Origin: Ypsolopha sequella
Lineage: Eukaryota; Arthropoda; Insecta; Lepidoptera; Ypsolophidae
DNA length: 64,000 nt
Reading direction: 5' to 3'
NCBI GenBank assembly: GCA_934047225.1
Contig: OW203989.1
Span: 7,291,977 to 7,355,976, forward strand
This document shows positions 44,811 through 55,177 of this stretch, one piece after another. The position numbers were made by a program, and so were the translations under genes. Under the pieces are notes generated by a model. The model ran no database searches. It saw only the letters and a program-made list of their open reading frames with translations, and had not been told where the DNA came from. The first letter of the stretch is position 1. Each line of letters opens with the position of its first letter.

Positions 44811-45248
44811 TATATATGTCACAGTCAAAAGTCATAACTGGTCAAAACTACTTTTGACTGCGAGAATGAGTCAGTCAAAACTAGTTTTGACTAAGGACAT
44901 AGTGTTGACTGATATTCGCAGGCACAATTAGTTTTTCGGATGTCCTGCAGCGCAGAAGAGAGCCGGTAGGTTAGGTTTTTTTTTTTTTTTTTTTTATTTA
45001 TTTACCATTTACACAAAATTATAACAGAAAATAGCAGCTAAAAAAAAGCCACTAAGGTTAGAAGGTTAGATATGGCAAGTCGCGGAACGCATACCTGACC
45101 TTGGTGGTTATTTTTTTATGACAACCCAGAAATACTTTTTAATCAAAATTACTTCAGACCAACTTAGTCAAAACCAATTTTGACTGATTTTCGCAGTCAA
45201 AACTACTTTTGACCGGCTATGAGTTTTGACTGCAACATATACATATAT
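44811..45248. mobile_element. MITE with TTTTGAC arrays
   Basis: Ends 'TATATGTCACAGTCAAAA' / 'TTTTGACTGCAACATATA'. Both arms carry several AGTCAAAA(C) motifs and inverses. A T23 run and unrelated sequence (about 44965-45110) sit in the middle, perhaps a later insert. Confidence 0.65.
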
Positions 45249-45298
45249 TATTGGAAACGGCGTAGAATTCTAATGTGATAATTTGTTTATGTTTTAAC

Positions 45299-45595
45299 GG
45301 TGTTGGAAGTACTCTAGGACACCGGAAAAAAATCTGTATCTACCCGACTTTTCCAAATTTTGTAACAACTTGATACACCAATCAGTAATGCATATAAGAA
45401 TGCTTATGAGAGCATTGAGTGCTGTAACGTATAATAAATGTAACCACGTATGCTGGTGAGGAGAGTGGGGGTAGGAAGGAGCCGCTGCTCTCTCTCTCAC
45501 TCCGCCGGCCGCCGCACGAGCATCGTGTCGTGTGTATACTGAAATAGTGTTTTAAATACCTATCGGAACCTGTACAATTGCAATAACAATTGACC
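45299..45595 (+). repeat. Possible solo LTR
   Basis: A GC-richer island with TGTTGG at its left edge, an AATAAA-like signal (ATAATAAATG), a CT-rich tract (GCTCTCTCTCTCACTCC) and GCCGGCCGCCGCACG, ending near 'CAATAACA'. The TG...CA ends fit an LTR, but no target duplication was found. A promoter-like or exon relic is the alternative. Confidence 0.25.
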
Positions 45596-45772
45596 TTGTT
45601 ATATGGACTTGATGAAACTTTGATGAATTTTATCAACGGAGTTTATGGTACTTTAGAAAAATTGAGAAACCGGTTTGTTTAAATTGTTCGCAAGTTTTAA
45701 TGGGACGTACTTTATATGACAATTAACTTTATAGAAACACTAGCTTTGGGCCGCGGTTTTGCCTGTGTAGTA

Positions 45773-45883
45773 CAGTGGAGACCGCATCAAGTTAGACACA
45801 TTGGACTTTGTACCTATCTTATATTCTTCTCTGTAGGGGCTAATGTCGTACTGCAAGTGTATAGCTTGATGTGGTCTCCACTG
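45773..45883. mobile_element. Tc1/mariner-type MITE
   Basis: 111 bp with ends CAGTGGAGACCGCATCAAG / CTTGATGTGGTCTCCACTG and TA on each side (45771-45772, 45884-45885), the duplication made by Tc1-mariner transposases. Confidence 0.8.
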
Positions 45884-45988
45884 TACAAGTTTTTGTATAG
45901 TCTTATCGAATCTGTCAATATTTTTCGGACAATTAATTTTTTAGTACGTAGTTAGCCTGACTACGTACTAATACTCTGTTATACTCTG

Positions 45989-46412
45989 TTAAGAGGCTAT
46001 GCGAATTTTATTTTTGTCACTGTCACTCCAAGCGAAACATCGAGCAGTGCGAGAGGGGCGGATTCAGGGCAAAAGGGAAAAAAGTTAGTTTTATATTTTT
46101 ATCAAAAAAACAAAAATAGCTACCAAAATTTCAAATATCAAATCTCTAGATATTGTTAAAACACACCTAATAAAATATGTTTGAGTTCTGTATATGGTTC
46201 CTATTCGTCAAACGAGGAGAAAAAGTGTGTGTAAAGACCTCATTTCAACAATTATTTATATCGAGGAAAATGTATCCAAACACGTTTTCCAGTATCAAAA
46301 CCCTAGACTATATAGTCAAAATGCAAATACCAGAAATTTATTTAAAGTTTCCGTGTATTTCATGAAATATACAGAAAAGAAACACCCGTATTTTTTTCGT
46401 ATATCGCCTTAA
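45989..46412 (+). mobile_element. TTAA-bounded MITE, copy B
   Basis: Begins TTAAGAGGCTATGCG and ends CGTATATCGCCTTAA. Over nearly all of its 424 bp it matches copy A at 1412-1828, with scattered substitutions and a small indel. Confidence 0.7.
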
Positions 46413-46589
46413 AGTGTCTCTGGCGAAGCCAAAGGCCTAGCCACGTTTCCAAACGAAGTAATGTTATTGATTACTGATTTGATATAAAATTTTAATATTT
46501 TTCGAATAATTGTGATAAAGCATTCATTTACATAATTTTTCACACTTAATAGACTTCAAATGAATAAAAAAGAAGAAAAATCTGCTTAC

Positions 46590-46770
46590 CATTATTCTGC
46601 GGATCGATCTGCGCGTTTAGTATGGAGAGTCCGGGAACAACGATGGCGGGAAGGGTGCGCGAGCGCAGCAGGGGGGGTGGGATGCGTCGCCCCCCACTAC
46701 CCAGTGCCTCCGCCGCCGCCGCCGCCGCTGACGCCGCACTGTAGACAAGAACATGCTGTTTTTGAGACAT
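46590..46770 (-). CDS. First coding exon of an unidentified host gene
   Basis: The ATG at 46770 opens 60 codons plus one base and ends at a consensus donor AATG|GTAAGC (46590/46589), phase 1. The peptide starts 'MSQKQHVLVYSAASAAAAAA', continues through a Gly/Arg/Pro-rich part and ends with 'RSRTLPAIVVPGLSIL' and 'NAQIDPQNN'. Such a low-complexity head followed by a conserved-looking motif and a perfect donor is typical of a 5' exon of a regulatory or signalling gene with a long first intron. An upstream ATG in another frame overlaps it. The next exon was not found and may lie outside the window. The product is not identified. Confidence 0.6.
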
Positions 46771-47055
46771 TATTTTCACATTTCATAAATAGTACACTAC
46801 TATGATTTTGTTGTAATGCCGTCTCTTTTGCACGCATGAAGAAACTCTGACTCTATCCTACTTTTAAAGCATTTCATGATTCACCCAAGTTGGCCTTTTT
46901 AGGTCCCCAGTAAGTGAGCCCTGGCAGGGCTCGGACTATTGTACAGGAGGATGGCTAATTATGGTCGAAGCAAGTAGTATAGTGCTTTTCTCAAAAATAA
47001 AACGAGTCATTTAATAGTAGGTATGTATACGTAGGATAAGGAGATTATAAAATTA

Positions 47056-47486
47056 TTAAGGCGCTCTTAACCCAAAATCAGTAATTTCAAAGTCAAATAG
47101 AACTTTCAAATAACGTCTAAAACTTCCAAAAAAAAATACGCAATATAGTTCGAACCTTTATCTAGGTCTTCCACGCATGTGTTACACGATCAGATAAACT
47201 TTGCTCGATAGAAATAATTCATGAACACAGCATGTAATAAGACCTTTCAAATCATGCCATTTCCATAATTCCACTCTTTTATTAACGAAACATATGTGGT
47301 AATATTTCTCTTTAAATTTTCTAGGTCGACCACGTTAGTGGGTTTTAATAAACATATCCCTTATTTTTAAACAATTTAAAAACACATAAAAACAACGAAA
47401 AAGTACAAAAGTGTGGTTATTTTCTTTACTCCTTACACGTAAAGAAAAAGACAGAGAGTCACTCTTCTGGGATAAGAGCGCCTTAA
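47056..47486 (-). mobile_element. TTAA-bounded MITE, copy F
   Basis: 431 bp, TTAAGGCGCTCTTA at the left and TAAGAGCGCCTTAA at the right, the most regular inverted ends of the family. The inside ('CTCGATAGAAATAATTCATGAA') aligns with copies C and E. Confidence 0.7.
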
Positions 47487-48499
47487 GTAATATATATGTT
47501 TTTGTTGCGAAATCCATCGCTTTGAATACTCTAATATTATTATTAGAGTGCATTACAAACTGGCATGCAAGCAGAAACAAATTTAAAAGCATAAATAGTT
47601 CGAAAAGTTTTTGAAAAATATTTTCGAAATATTTGTGTTTTCAAATTTGTTTGTGATTGATTGCAAGTTTGTCATGTACTCTGATAATTATTATTAAGTA
47701 ATATTGAAATTCAGCACGTTGCTCATATTGGGGCAAAATTTCATGAAGGGGTGAGAGAAAGCCCTATTGAAACTTACCTCAAAATTATTATATTTACGTT
47801 GTATTGTATATACTATGATTATGTAAATATATAATTATAATATACATGGGCATAAATAAATTATTCATTCAGGCTTTACGCTCGTCATCAATTTGCTACG
47901 ACGTAGCCAATCAGATAAGTCTACGAACCTGCCTACGCGCCTGTGCGCCATAATGTATAAACGTGTTTGAACAGAGCAACCTTGTTATTTTGATTGGATC
48001 GAAAGATCAAACCCATAATTAAATTACTTAACTAATTGTAAATCAAAATAGCTATAAATTTGAAAAACATATAAAACAAGCAATAAAGAAGTCAGAAACA
48101 ACTTCCGAAGTCGACATTTTACGTCGGCTCTTTATGGCAACAGTTAAATTACATATTTATTTCAACCATTACATCACGCCATTTTATTTCTTTTGGTTGC
48201 CATGTTTATTTGTATCGTTTTTGAAAGGCAGAATTATAGTTTAATGTACAGTCAAAGAAATAGTTTTTTTTTTTTATTCTAACTTTAAAAGATTCGGAAG
48301 TTTTGAGCAACTTTAATAACTGACTGTACATAAAAAGGCTAAAGCTATGACACATTATGTATTTTAACCATAGATTTCATACTAATATTATTTATTACAT
48401 ATTTAACAAAGTTTCCAAAACTGGCTCAAAATTCACAACACTTGCTCAAGCGAATAGCTTTAGCTAATTCATGAATGTAAACAGTTACAAAAACATATA
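47487..48499. other. Unassigned AT-rich sequence
   Basis: No exon or repeat was recognised. Short CpG-containing stretches occur near 47880-47960. Confidence 0.4.
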
Positions 48500-48726
48500 C
48501 AATAACATGAATCCCCGAGGGGGTGTCAAGGTGTGAACTGTTAAATAAAAGTCACAGTCCACACTCGTACACCCGCTTTTCACCTACAATTACTACATCC
48601 AGAAAGTGATGGGTGGTCCGGGCACAAATTGACCAACAGCTTAACGTGCTTAACACAAGTTATTGTGCGCCGCGGGGATTGAACCCACGACCTCTGAGTT
48701 AACAGGCGAACGCTCTACCACTTGGA
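48500..48726 (-). mobile_element. tRNA-derived SINE
   Basis: The minus-strand head at 48726-48660 has box A TGGTAGAGCGTTCG and box B GGTTCAATCCC, an almost intact tRNA-like promoter for RNA polymerase III. It is followed by the family body ('GTGTGGACTGTGACTT') and the 'CCCCCTCGGGGATTCATG' tail. It is the best-kept head of the SINEs here. Confidence 0.85.
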
Positions 48727-49342
48727 CACGAATGTAATGGAAAATCGGAATCGGAAAATTAGCTAAATACTACATTAATAGTTCTTCAATTCTGAATCCA
48801 GCGACACTTTCACACCCCCGCCTTTACCTTACCCAAGACAAGCATATCCCCCGACCAACTTTTTTTTTTTGAGTTGATCTTTTTTGCTGTCGGCCTTTTG
48901 GCCTTTTCAGCTTAACCTTGAAGAGGGGGACAGAGAGTACCCAACCTCTGTAAAAGTTTATTTATTTATTTTTGTTTTTAAAGGTCCTTTAAAAGTCTAT
49001 TTAAAGAGTCTGAAAGAGTCTTATTTAAAAGTCTATGAGTCTATTGTTTTTATTTGTTTATTCGTGTGCCCCGAGAGGGGGTGTGGACGAAATCCCCCGA
49101 CCAACTTTAAAACTATAAGTTTATCCTACCGTTACAATATTTTTGCCACGAATGGTCCATTTGGTAACCAGGCCCAATGCAAACACTTTGACTCTAAGAC
49201 CAACAGGTGAGTGATAGATTAGATGAGGAATCTTTGTCAGTACATACACACATTAATGATTAAGTATTCTTCATCTGATTAATCACTCGTTACTGGATCT
49301 TTCATCTATGGCTTATGTAAATTCAAACATGTATCATGTTTT
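48727..49342. other. Unassigned; short direct repeat
   Basis: 'ATCCCCCGACCAACTTT' occurs at about 48846 and 49091, and 'AAAGTCTAT' repeats between them. An open frame of 108 codons (48884-49210) is low-complexity and not judged real. Confidence 0.4.
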
Positions 49343-50110
49343 TGCATTGAACTTAAATGGCTCCCTATCCGTCAGCGTCGTCATTTTCACATCCTTACCC
49401 AGCTTTTCAGCATTCTCCGTAATCCTCGCTCCCCTTCTTATCTTCGTGAACGATTGAACTTTTGTTGTCTTCTAGGCAGGGCTGCCACCTCCAATCGAGT
49501 GTTGCGCGCTAACTCCGATGTAAAAAAGCGCTAGATTCCGCTAAACATACATTTTTATAAAAAGCGCCAGAAGAAGCGCTATTTATATGTTGTATATTGG
49601 TGGCCTTATTGATTAGCTGATTGCATTTGATTGGCTTTTCAGTAAAATACGTCATTTATAGAACCGTAAAGAATTATAAAAAGAAGATAATGAAAATTTA
49701 TACCAAATTAAATGAATTATCATCACTAAAACAAAATACATTCCAAAATACCGCTACATTTCCCAAAATTATTCCGAAAAAGCGCCCAAAATAATGAAAC
49801 AAAGCTCAATTCGAAATAGCGCTAGATTTTCCGCTAGGCGCTAAAAACGAATTTTGAGCGCTAAGTGGTCAAAAAAAGCGCTAGATCTGGCGCGAAATGC
49901 GCTGATCTGGCAGCACTGCTTCTAGGGACAAGCCGGCTCGTGCACGTACTGTCTCTCTTCTTAAAACTCCTGTGCACAAATCGTGTGCATTTGGCACAGT
50001 CCTTCACCGTCATGGCCATCAGATTATGGAATTCGTTTCCCCATAACTTCAGAGACTGTCCTACACTCGGTATTTTTAAAATGCTGAAAACTCTACTCTA
50101 CTCTACTCTA
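49343..50110 (+). mobile_element. LINE 3' ORF fragment split by a hAT MITE
   Basis: The left part reads 'LKWLPIRQRRHFHILTQLF' and 'RNPRSPSYLRERLNFCCLL'. The right part, from 49919, reads 'LLGTSRLVHVLSLFL', 'MAIRLWNSFPHNFRDCP' and 'IFKMLKTLL'. The frame is continuous if the insert and one copy of its 8-bp duplication are removed, so the LINE was open when hit. This is the C-terminal reverse transcriptase region of a Jockey/CR1-like element. Confidence 0.75.
49477..49918. mobile_element. Non-autonomous hAT element with AGCGCTAG repeats
   Basis: 442 bp with ends CAGGGCTGCCA / TGGCAGCACTG and the exact 8-bp duplication CTTCTAGG (49469-49476, 49919-49926). Both subterminal regions are full of AGCGCTA(G) motifs, self-palindromic at the AGCGCT core. 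No transposase is present. Confidence 0.88.
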
Positions 50111-50224
50111 CTTTACGACATCTAGGTTTTCAAATATATTTAAACATGATTTAAACATGAAATATGAAAGAAAAATAGTAGATGCTAGTGATTGTTGGCA
50201 CTTGGTGGAATTTATAAAACATTG

Positions 50225-50458
50225 TTTAAAAAAAACACTTGTACAAGTGTTTTTTAAGCAATGAGAGAAAAAGCTTTCTATGTTTTTTTTATTTTTATTA
50301 TATTTCGTATTTAAATCAGTTTCCTTTGAAACTATATATTTGGAAACCGAGATTTTCCGAGATAAACACACACTATCCTAAGAATATCTATGATTTACAA
50401 ATATTTTTGGTATTTTATTTGTATGAACTAGAATTGCTCCAATGCGACGGCCTCTTAA
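50225..50458. mobile_element. Partial copy of the MITE at 7015
   Basis: From about 50262 it follows the inside and right arm of 7015-7318 ('ATATATTTGGAAACC', 'AACACACACTATCCTAAGAA') and ends CGGCCTCTTAAG with TTAA at 50455-50458. A separate hairpin AAAACACTTGTACAAGTGTTTT lies at about 50228-50256. Confidence 0.65.
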
Positions 50459-50519
50459 GAATTACATCTGCAAGATACGAGCCAACAATAACCAGTTAGC
50501 TTATGTAAAATCAAGAAAA

Positions 50520-50875
50520 AGCGGCGGTAGCTCAGGCAATAGAATGTGGCCTCGCAATCTTGAAACCCAGGTTCGATCCCCGGCCGGGCATGCACCAATG
50601 AGTTTTTCGGAATGTGCATAATATTTGCTCAATGGTGAAGGAAAGATCATGAGGAAACCTGCATGCCCTAAAAAGCCTGTATTTGTGCCCAAAGAAAGAC
50701 GATAGAGCTCACATCCCATCACGTTGGGACGTAATAATCGTCGGCGTAGCGCAGGTGTACCGAGTGTGGACTGTGACTTGCATTTCACCGTTCACACTCG
50801 GGAACACCTCTGACACCCTCTCGGGGATTCATGTCGTGACGATATGTGTATATTTATAAATAAAATCAATAAATA
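50520..50875 (+). mobile_element. tRNA-derived SINE, long form
   Basis: Head 'GGCGGTAGCTCAGGCAATAG' with box B GGTTCGATCCC. The middle, 'GTGAAGGAAAGATCATGAGG' and 'AGCTCACATCCCATCACG', leads into 'GACTGTGACTTGCATTTCAC'. The end is 'GGGGATTCATGTCGTGACG' followed by AATAAAAT-type A-rich sequence. The longest SINE here, about 356 bp. Confidence 0.85.
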
Positions 50876-51417
50876 AACGTTCTTAAATAGTGCTGAGCTT
50901 TAATCTGTTGAGTTGTCGTTAATAGACAAGATCGTGGCTCGAAGGCCTTTTACGGGTAAATAAGTGTTGTACTTGAAGAAGTAAACCCCAGACAGTGATA
51001 AAGTCCGTAACTACACAACTGTTGCTCCATAACCACACACCCCCCCATTATTTACCGACAATTTATTGTAATTGCCTGTAACTTCGGGTTTACAGTCACA
51101 CATCGCTTTAGCTACATTGTTTTGTTTAGTTATTTGTTACTTTTTATAAAGTAATTGAATACTAAGTACTCCAGGAAACGTTTTGTAGCACTCTGTGTAA
51201 AGTGCACAACTTTGTTTTTTTTTTGTAAACGTAAAATGTTGTTTTATGTTTGTTTGGATAAGATAATGTCTAATTGTGGATTAATTTCAAACTGTTGCTT
51301 TATAAATCTAATATCTTTTTATTTGCAATTACACATATATAACTTTAAATATAATTAATAAATAAAAGAAAATTTTGAACTTGAAATATATTTCGGCCCT
51401 GTATAAAAAAAATTACA
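50876..51417. other. Unassigned AT-rich sequence
   Basis: Nothing was recognised. Confidence 0.4.
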
Positions 51418-51610
51418 CCTGGTAGTGGAACCAAGGAACCACTACTGAACGGCTGAAACTTTGCACAAATGTTTCAGGTACCTAATTTTTAATCCTAAAA
51501 AATAGATATTAGAAAATCATACATACATACTACTAAACTGATTGGGCTGAAACTTTCCTAAAATGTTTTAAGTAGGTAACCTAATTATTAAAAATAGGAC
51601 GTGGTAACTA
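51418..51610 (+). repeat. Helitron-related inner sequence
   Basis: Contains 'GAACGGCTGAAACTTTGCAC' and 'ACTGATTGGGCTGAAACTTT', as inside the complete Helitron at 14302 ('ACCGATTGGGCTGAAACTTT'). The two occurrences look like a local duplication. No intact ends were found. Confidence 0.5.
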
Positions 51611-51621
51611 GAAAAAAGAAA

Positions 51622-51790
51622 TCGTCACGACATGAATCCCCGAAGGGGTGTAAGAGGCGTTCAGAGTATGAACTGTGAAATACAAGTCACAGTCCACACT
51701 TGGTACACCCGCGTTTCACCGACGATTATGACGTCCCATCGTGATGGGTGGTGAGCTGTTCTTCGGGCACAATTACACGCCTTATAGGCT
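51622..51790 (-). mobile_element. SINE tail fragment
   Basis: Inverse of the SINE 3' half: 'CGTCACGACATGAATCCCCG', 'AAGTCACAGTCCACACTTGG' and 'GTGATGGGTGGTGAGCTG'. The tRNA head is missing. It ends next to a TTAA MITE. Confidence 0.75.
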
Positions 51791-51796
51791 TGGTAT

Positions 51797-52220
51797 TTAA
51801 GAGGCTATACCGTGAAAATTGACACTTTTTGAAGTTATTTATCTGCTCTTTTAATAAAGTTCCAAGTAAAATTAATTAGTATAACAATTTTGGGACCTTT
51901 TACTAGATATTGGTATATCAGAAACGCGATAGGAGGAATTTCATTCGATAGAAATAATTATTGAAATCAGGTCTAAATTTACACTTTTTTTGATATTCTG
52001 ACAAATTAGGATAGCATTCAGACTTAAAAAATATTTATTTAGATGGGTTTTAACTACACCTAAATTACTGGTTATAGAATTTTTTGTTGCTATTTTAGTT
52101 AATTTTGCATTAATTTGAAACCGACTTTTTGACAATTTTCCCCGATTCTGTCCCTTTCGCACTGCGGGTCTTTCTGCCTGGAGTAACGGGGACCTTTGCT
52201 AGCACGGTATATCACCTTAA
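51797..52220 (-). mobile_element. TTAA-bounded MITE, copy C
   Basis: 424 bp, TTAAGAGGCTATACCGTG at the left and CACGGTATATCACCTTAA at the right: 18-base imperfect inverted ends including TTAA. The inside is the inverse of copy D ('CCCTTTCGCACTGCGGGTCT', 'GATAGAAATAATTATTGAAAT'). Confidence 0.75.
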
Positions 52221-53006
52221 ATAAAACTTTACAAAAATCAATGACTCCACCAAAAACATAAATATGAAAAAGGGGCCGAGTTCGGTACAAATTCAGTGCA
52301 AGAATGTCCGCTTCGCTAAAAAAAGAATTTAGATGAAACTGGGTGACAAGTTAAATAGAGGTTCCTTCAGTCATAACTGTTGCAATAAACAACGGTATTT
52401 ACTCTTTTTAAAGAAAGGTATAGGGTCCTTTTTCACTTTTTCCAAGAACATACCCGCGCAAATCATTAGTTTGGGAAATATTTGAGTTTCAAACAAAAAT
52501 GCGTGAACCCTAAGGCACCGAGTTACGGGCGTTTTTTGAGACAGTGTCGTCCGTAAAACAGCTGTTCAAGCGCAGCGTTCTAAAATAGACCTTCCTCCTA
52601 CGAGATAAAGTCTTTAAGTTACAGTTGAATATGTTTTTCTCTGAAGATTTGCGCGTGTATTTTTCTTCAGAGAGTTGTTCAGTATGATCAGTAGGCTATG
52701 TGGTTTTATTTAAGGCAGTCTATTTACGCCCTGTATTACATGTGAATTAACTTACATGTATTTATTTTTGTAAGGCCCTGTACACAATTATTTTCCTCAT
52801 TCAGCCATGAATCGCAGGAAACCAATGAAAATATAACAAAAACAGAAAGGTTATCCCGGATTGACGGATCCATTTTTTCTTTGTCATCGATATTATAATA
52901 GGAAAACGCCAATCACATAATTTTCTCCCGTCTGTATTTACTTTTGATGTGATCGAAACTGTCGTTCTTTTAAAGAATGGGGATAAGTTTTCTAGTATTA
53001 TTTAGA
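52221..53006. other. Unassigned sequence
   Basis: Nothing was recognised. Confidence 0.4.
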
Positions 53007-53135
53007 CATATCGTCACGACATAAATTCCCGAGGGGGTATCAGAGGTGTTTCCAAATATAGACTCTGAAATGCAAGACAGATCGAACATAAATGTGCTGA
53101 CGGGATTTGAGCCCGCGACCTTTGAAATAGTCGTT
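53007..53135 (-). mobile_element. SINE fragment
   Basis: Inverse SINE: 'CGTCACGACATAAATTCCCG' then, after an internal deletion, the box B inverse 'GGGATTTGAGCCCGCGACCT'. Confidence 0.7.
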
Positions 53136-53372
53136 GAGTATAAATAGTAATAATTAAAATAAAATTTTTTCTTCACCAACAGATGAAACACCATTTAAAC
53201 AGGAAACAGACAGTTTGCTTCTTTCTTCACTACTTTGTTACGTTGAAAACACTTAATTACTTTGTGTTATGGTTTCTAGCTCCTTCCTTTAGACTGAGTA
53301 CGAAAAATACAGAAAAGATATCAAAAACAAGTTTTAAATAAATAAAAACAATTTAGACAAAAAGAGACTTAG

Positions 53373-53585
53373 GGCCGTCGCAAATTATAACGCCTCGGCA
53401 CCGGACCACCTCAAAGTACGCATTGAAATAACATTTTTAAGAGTGCGACGCGCGGGCCATGCGCCAAGCTCTTCAACCCGTTCACAAGAACAAAAATGAC
53501 ACTTACGCTACATGATTTAAAGCTCATAATTCAATGCTTTACTTTGAGGTGGTCTGGTGCAATTCCGTTATAATGTGCGACGGCC
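53373..53585. mobile_element. Palindromic MITE
   Basis: Ends GGCCGTCGCAAATTATAACG / CGTTATAATGTGCGACGGCC (one or two mismatches), with arms 'GGACCACCTCAAAGTA' / 'ACTTTGAGGTGGTC'. 213 bp. Confidence 0.8.
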
Positions 53586-54644
53586 AACTACCTTCTCGAA
53601 CCGTTACTACTACCTACTCGGACCACTATCTAGAAGTGTTTTAAATTTGTAAAAGCTAATCAATTGGGTATTCACATCTTTTCAATCGGTTGTAATATCC
53701 GTTTAGGACCTAAGGGCCAAGGGTCAACCCCAAAAACCAATGATTGAATGTTAACTGACGCCTAATTTTTACACTTAATTCTATTTCAAATGCTACATAA
53801 TATATATAAGAAATTATTATTTTATTTTACTCTTTCTGAATGCGTGCGGCATTGACTGTTATGTACGAAAAACATTTTTTGAAGCGCTTGATATTTGATT
53901 TTTGTAGCGCAATCAGTTTATATACGTGGTAGGCTAATTGTAAAATTCTGCGTTTTAAAGATGAATTCGTCGGTTTCTAAACGCTCGCTATTTTGCAATT
54001 TGCCGTTCGGCAAATTGAAAAATGCCCGGTAAAAAGCCGAACTCTAAAAGTCTTTCACCAAAAAGTGAAAAGTAGGTGCAACGACGAGTAGCGTGCTAGG
54101 TTTACGTGTAGTACATATTGGGAGTTGAGTGGAGGGAAGCGGGGCGACTGTCAATAATTCTAACAGAATTACTATATGCTGAGGCAAATTAGAAAATGCC
54201 GAATTTTACTTTATGACGAAGATTAGTCGAATAACAAAATAGTAAGCGTTTAAAAACTGACGACGCCATTTGTAAAATGCTATCTTCAATATTTAGGGTA
54301 CTTTCCCTCCATTCGTTTTGTTCACCCTGTATAGATGCATAACAACTGAAAATTTGGATCGAACAAGTCTTTTTATACCATGATTAAAACATTCTAGAAA
54401 AGATCTATTAATAAAACAAAAGATAAAACTTCAAGGTTTATCAAAATAAAAAAATTATAACCAGTAGTAATCAAATAACAAAGACGCAATTTTCGAAATT
54501 TTATTACTTTCATGAACGTTTTATGATGATTGGATTCTAAGTACCTCGTTACAAAGTACACAGTTTTTTATAAGCTAAAAATAGTTGCTGCGTACCAGTG
54601 TTTTCTAGAAAACTTGAAATCAAGTGAGTAATTTTTGTATTAAA
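53586..54644. other. Unassigned; 3' flank of the host gene
   Basis: No polyadenylation signal is clear enough to assign. 'GCAATTTGCC' / 'GGCAAATTG' near 53995-54015 is a short hairpin. Confidence 0.4.
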
Positions 54645-55177
54645 TTAATTTACTAGGGTAGTACTTTGTACAAAAACATCGTTATTAACAGGACTGCTAT
54701 ATACTTCTGTGGGAGCGAAATCAGATGTGCGAGTTGGAACAGGTTGTTCACTGACTGCAACAATATTTGCCGATGAAACAGCTTCTGTGACACCTGCTTC
54801 TATCCCATCCGTAGGAACAAGAAGATTTTCAATGTTACCATTTTGAGGCTTCTCTAATTTAGCATCAAGATTTACTTCGTTACTTCGTTTAATGAATGAA
54901 TTGTCTGTAGTAACCTCTATGTTTATAACAGGTGCAGCGTTAGATGGACTAGTTACATTAATTTCTTTATTTTTAGATTCTCTGTCTGTATCATGTACGT
55001 TAATTTCAGCTAAATTTTCAAGAATATTATCCGTAGTTTCGTTAAGCGCCAACGATTCATTTTGTATATTTGAACTTTTTCTTCTATTAGCTAAATATTC
55101 TGAACCATCACTTTCAAAATTATTGTGGGTTTCATTGAATTGTTCACATCCATTTCCAATTAATCCTAAATCATTTC
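54645..55177 (-). CDS. Host gene, terminal exon
   Basis: The acceptor CAATTTCAG|GAAATG leads in at phase 1. 177 codons including TAA follow, all open. The peptide is acidic and polar ('ALNETTDNILENLAEINVHD', 'TEVYSSPVNNDVFVQS') and likely disordered. Confidence 0.65.

Noticed and set aside
45470..45530. CpG island promoter
   Set aside because: Too short, with no gene directly downstream in either direction; kept only as a possible solo LTR.
46560..46805. 81-codon plus-strand frame with Arg and Pro runs
   Set aside because: Antisense to the host exon. Its proline run is the complement of the repeat coding for alanines and glycines.
48660..48726. Intact-looking tRNA-like sequence on the minus strand
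   Set aside because: Box A and box B are present but no full cloverleaf with matching acceptor stem was found, and the SINE body follows directly. It is a SINE head.
48884..49210. 108-codon plus-strand frame as a host gene
   Set aside because: Made of repeated 'KVYLKSLKESYLKVYES'-type low-complexity text from short DNA repeats; no motif or splice context.
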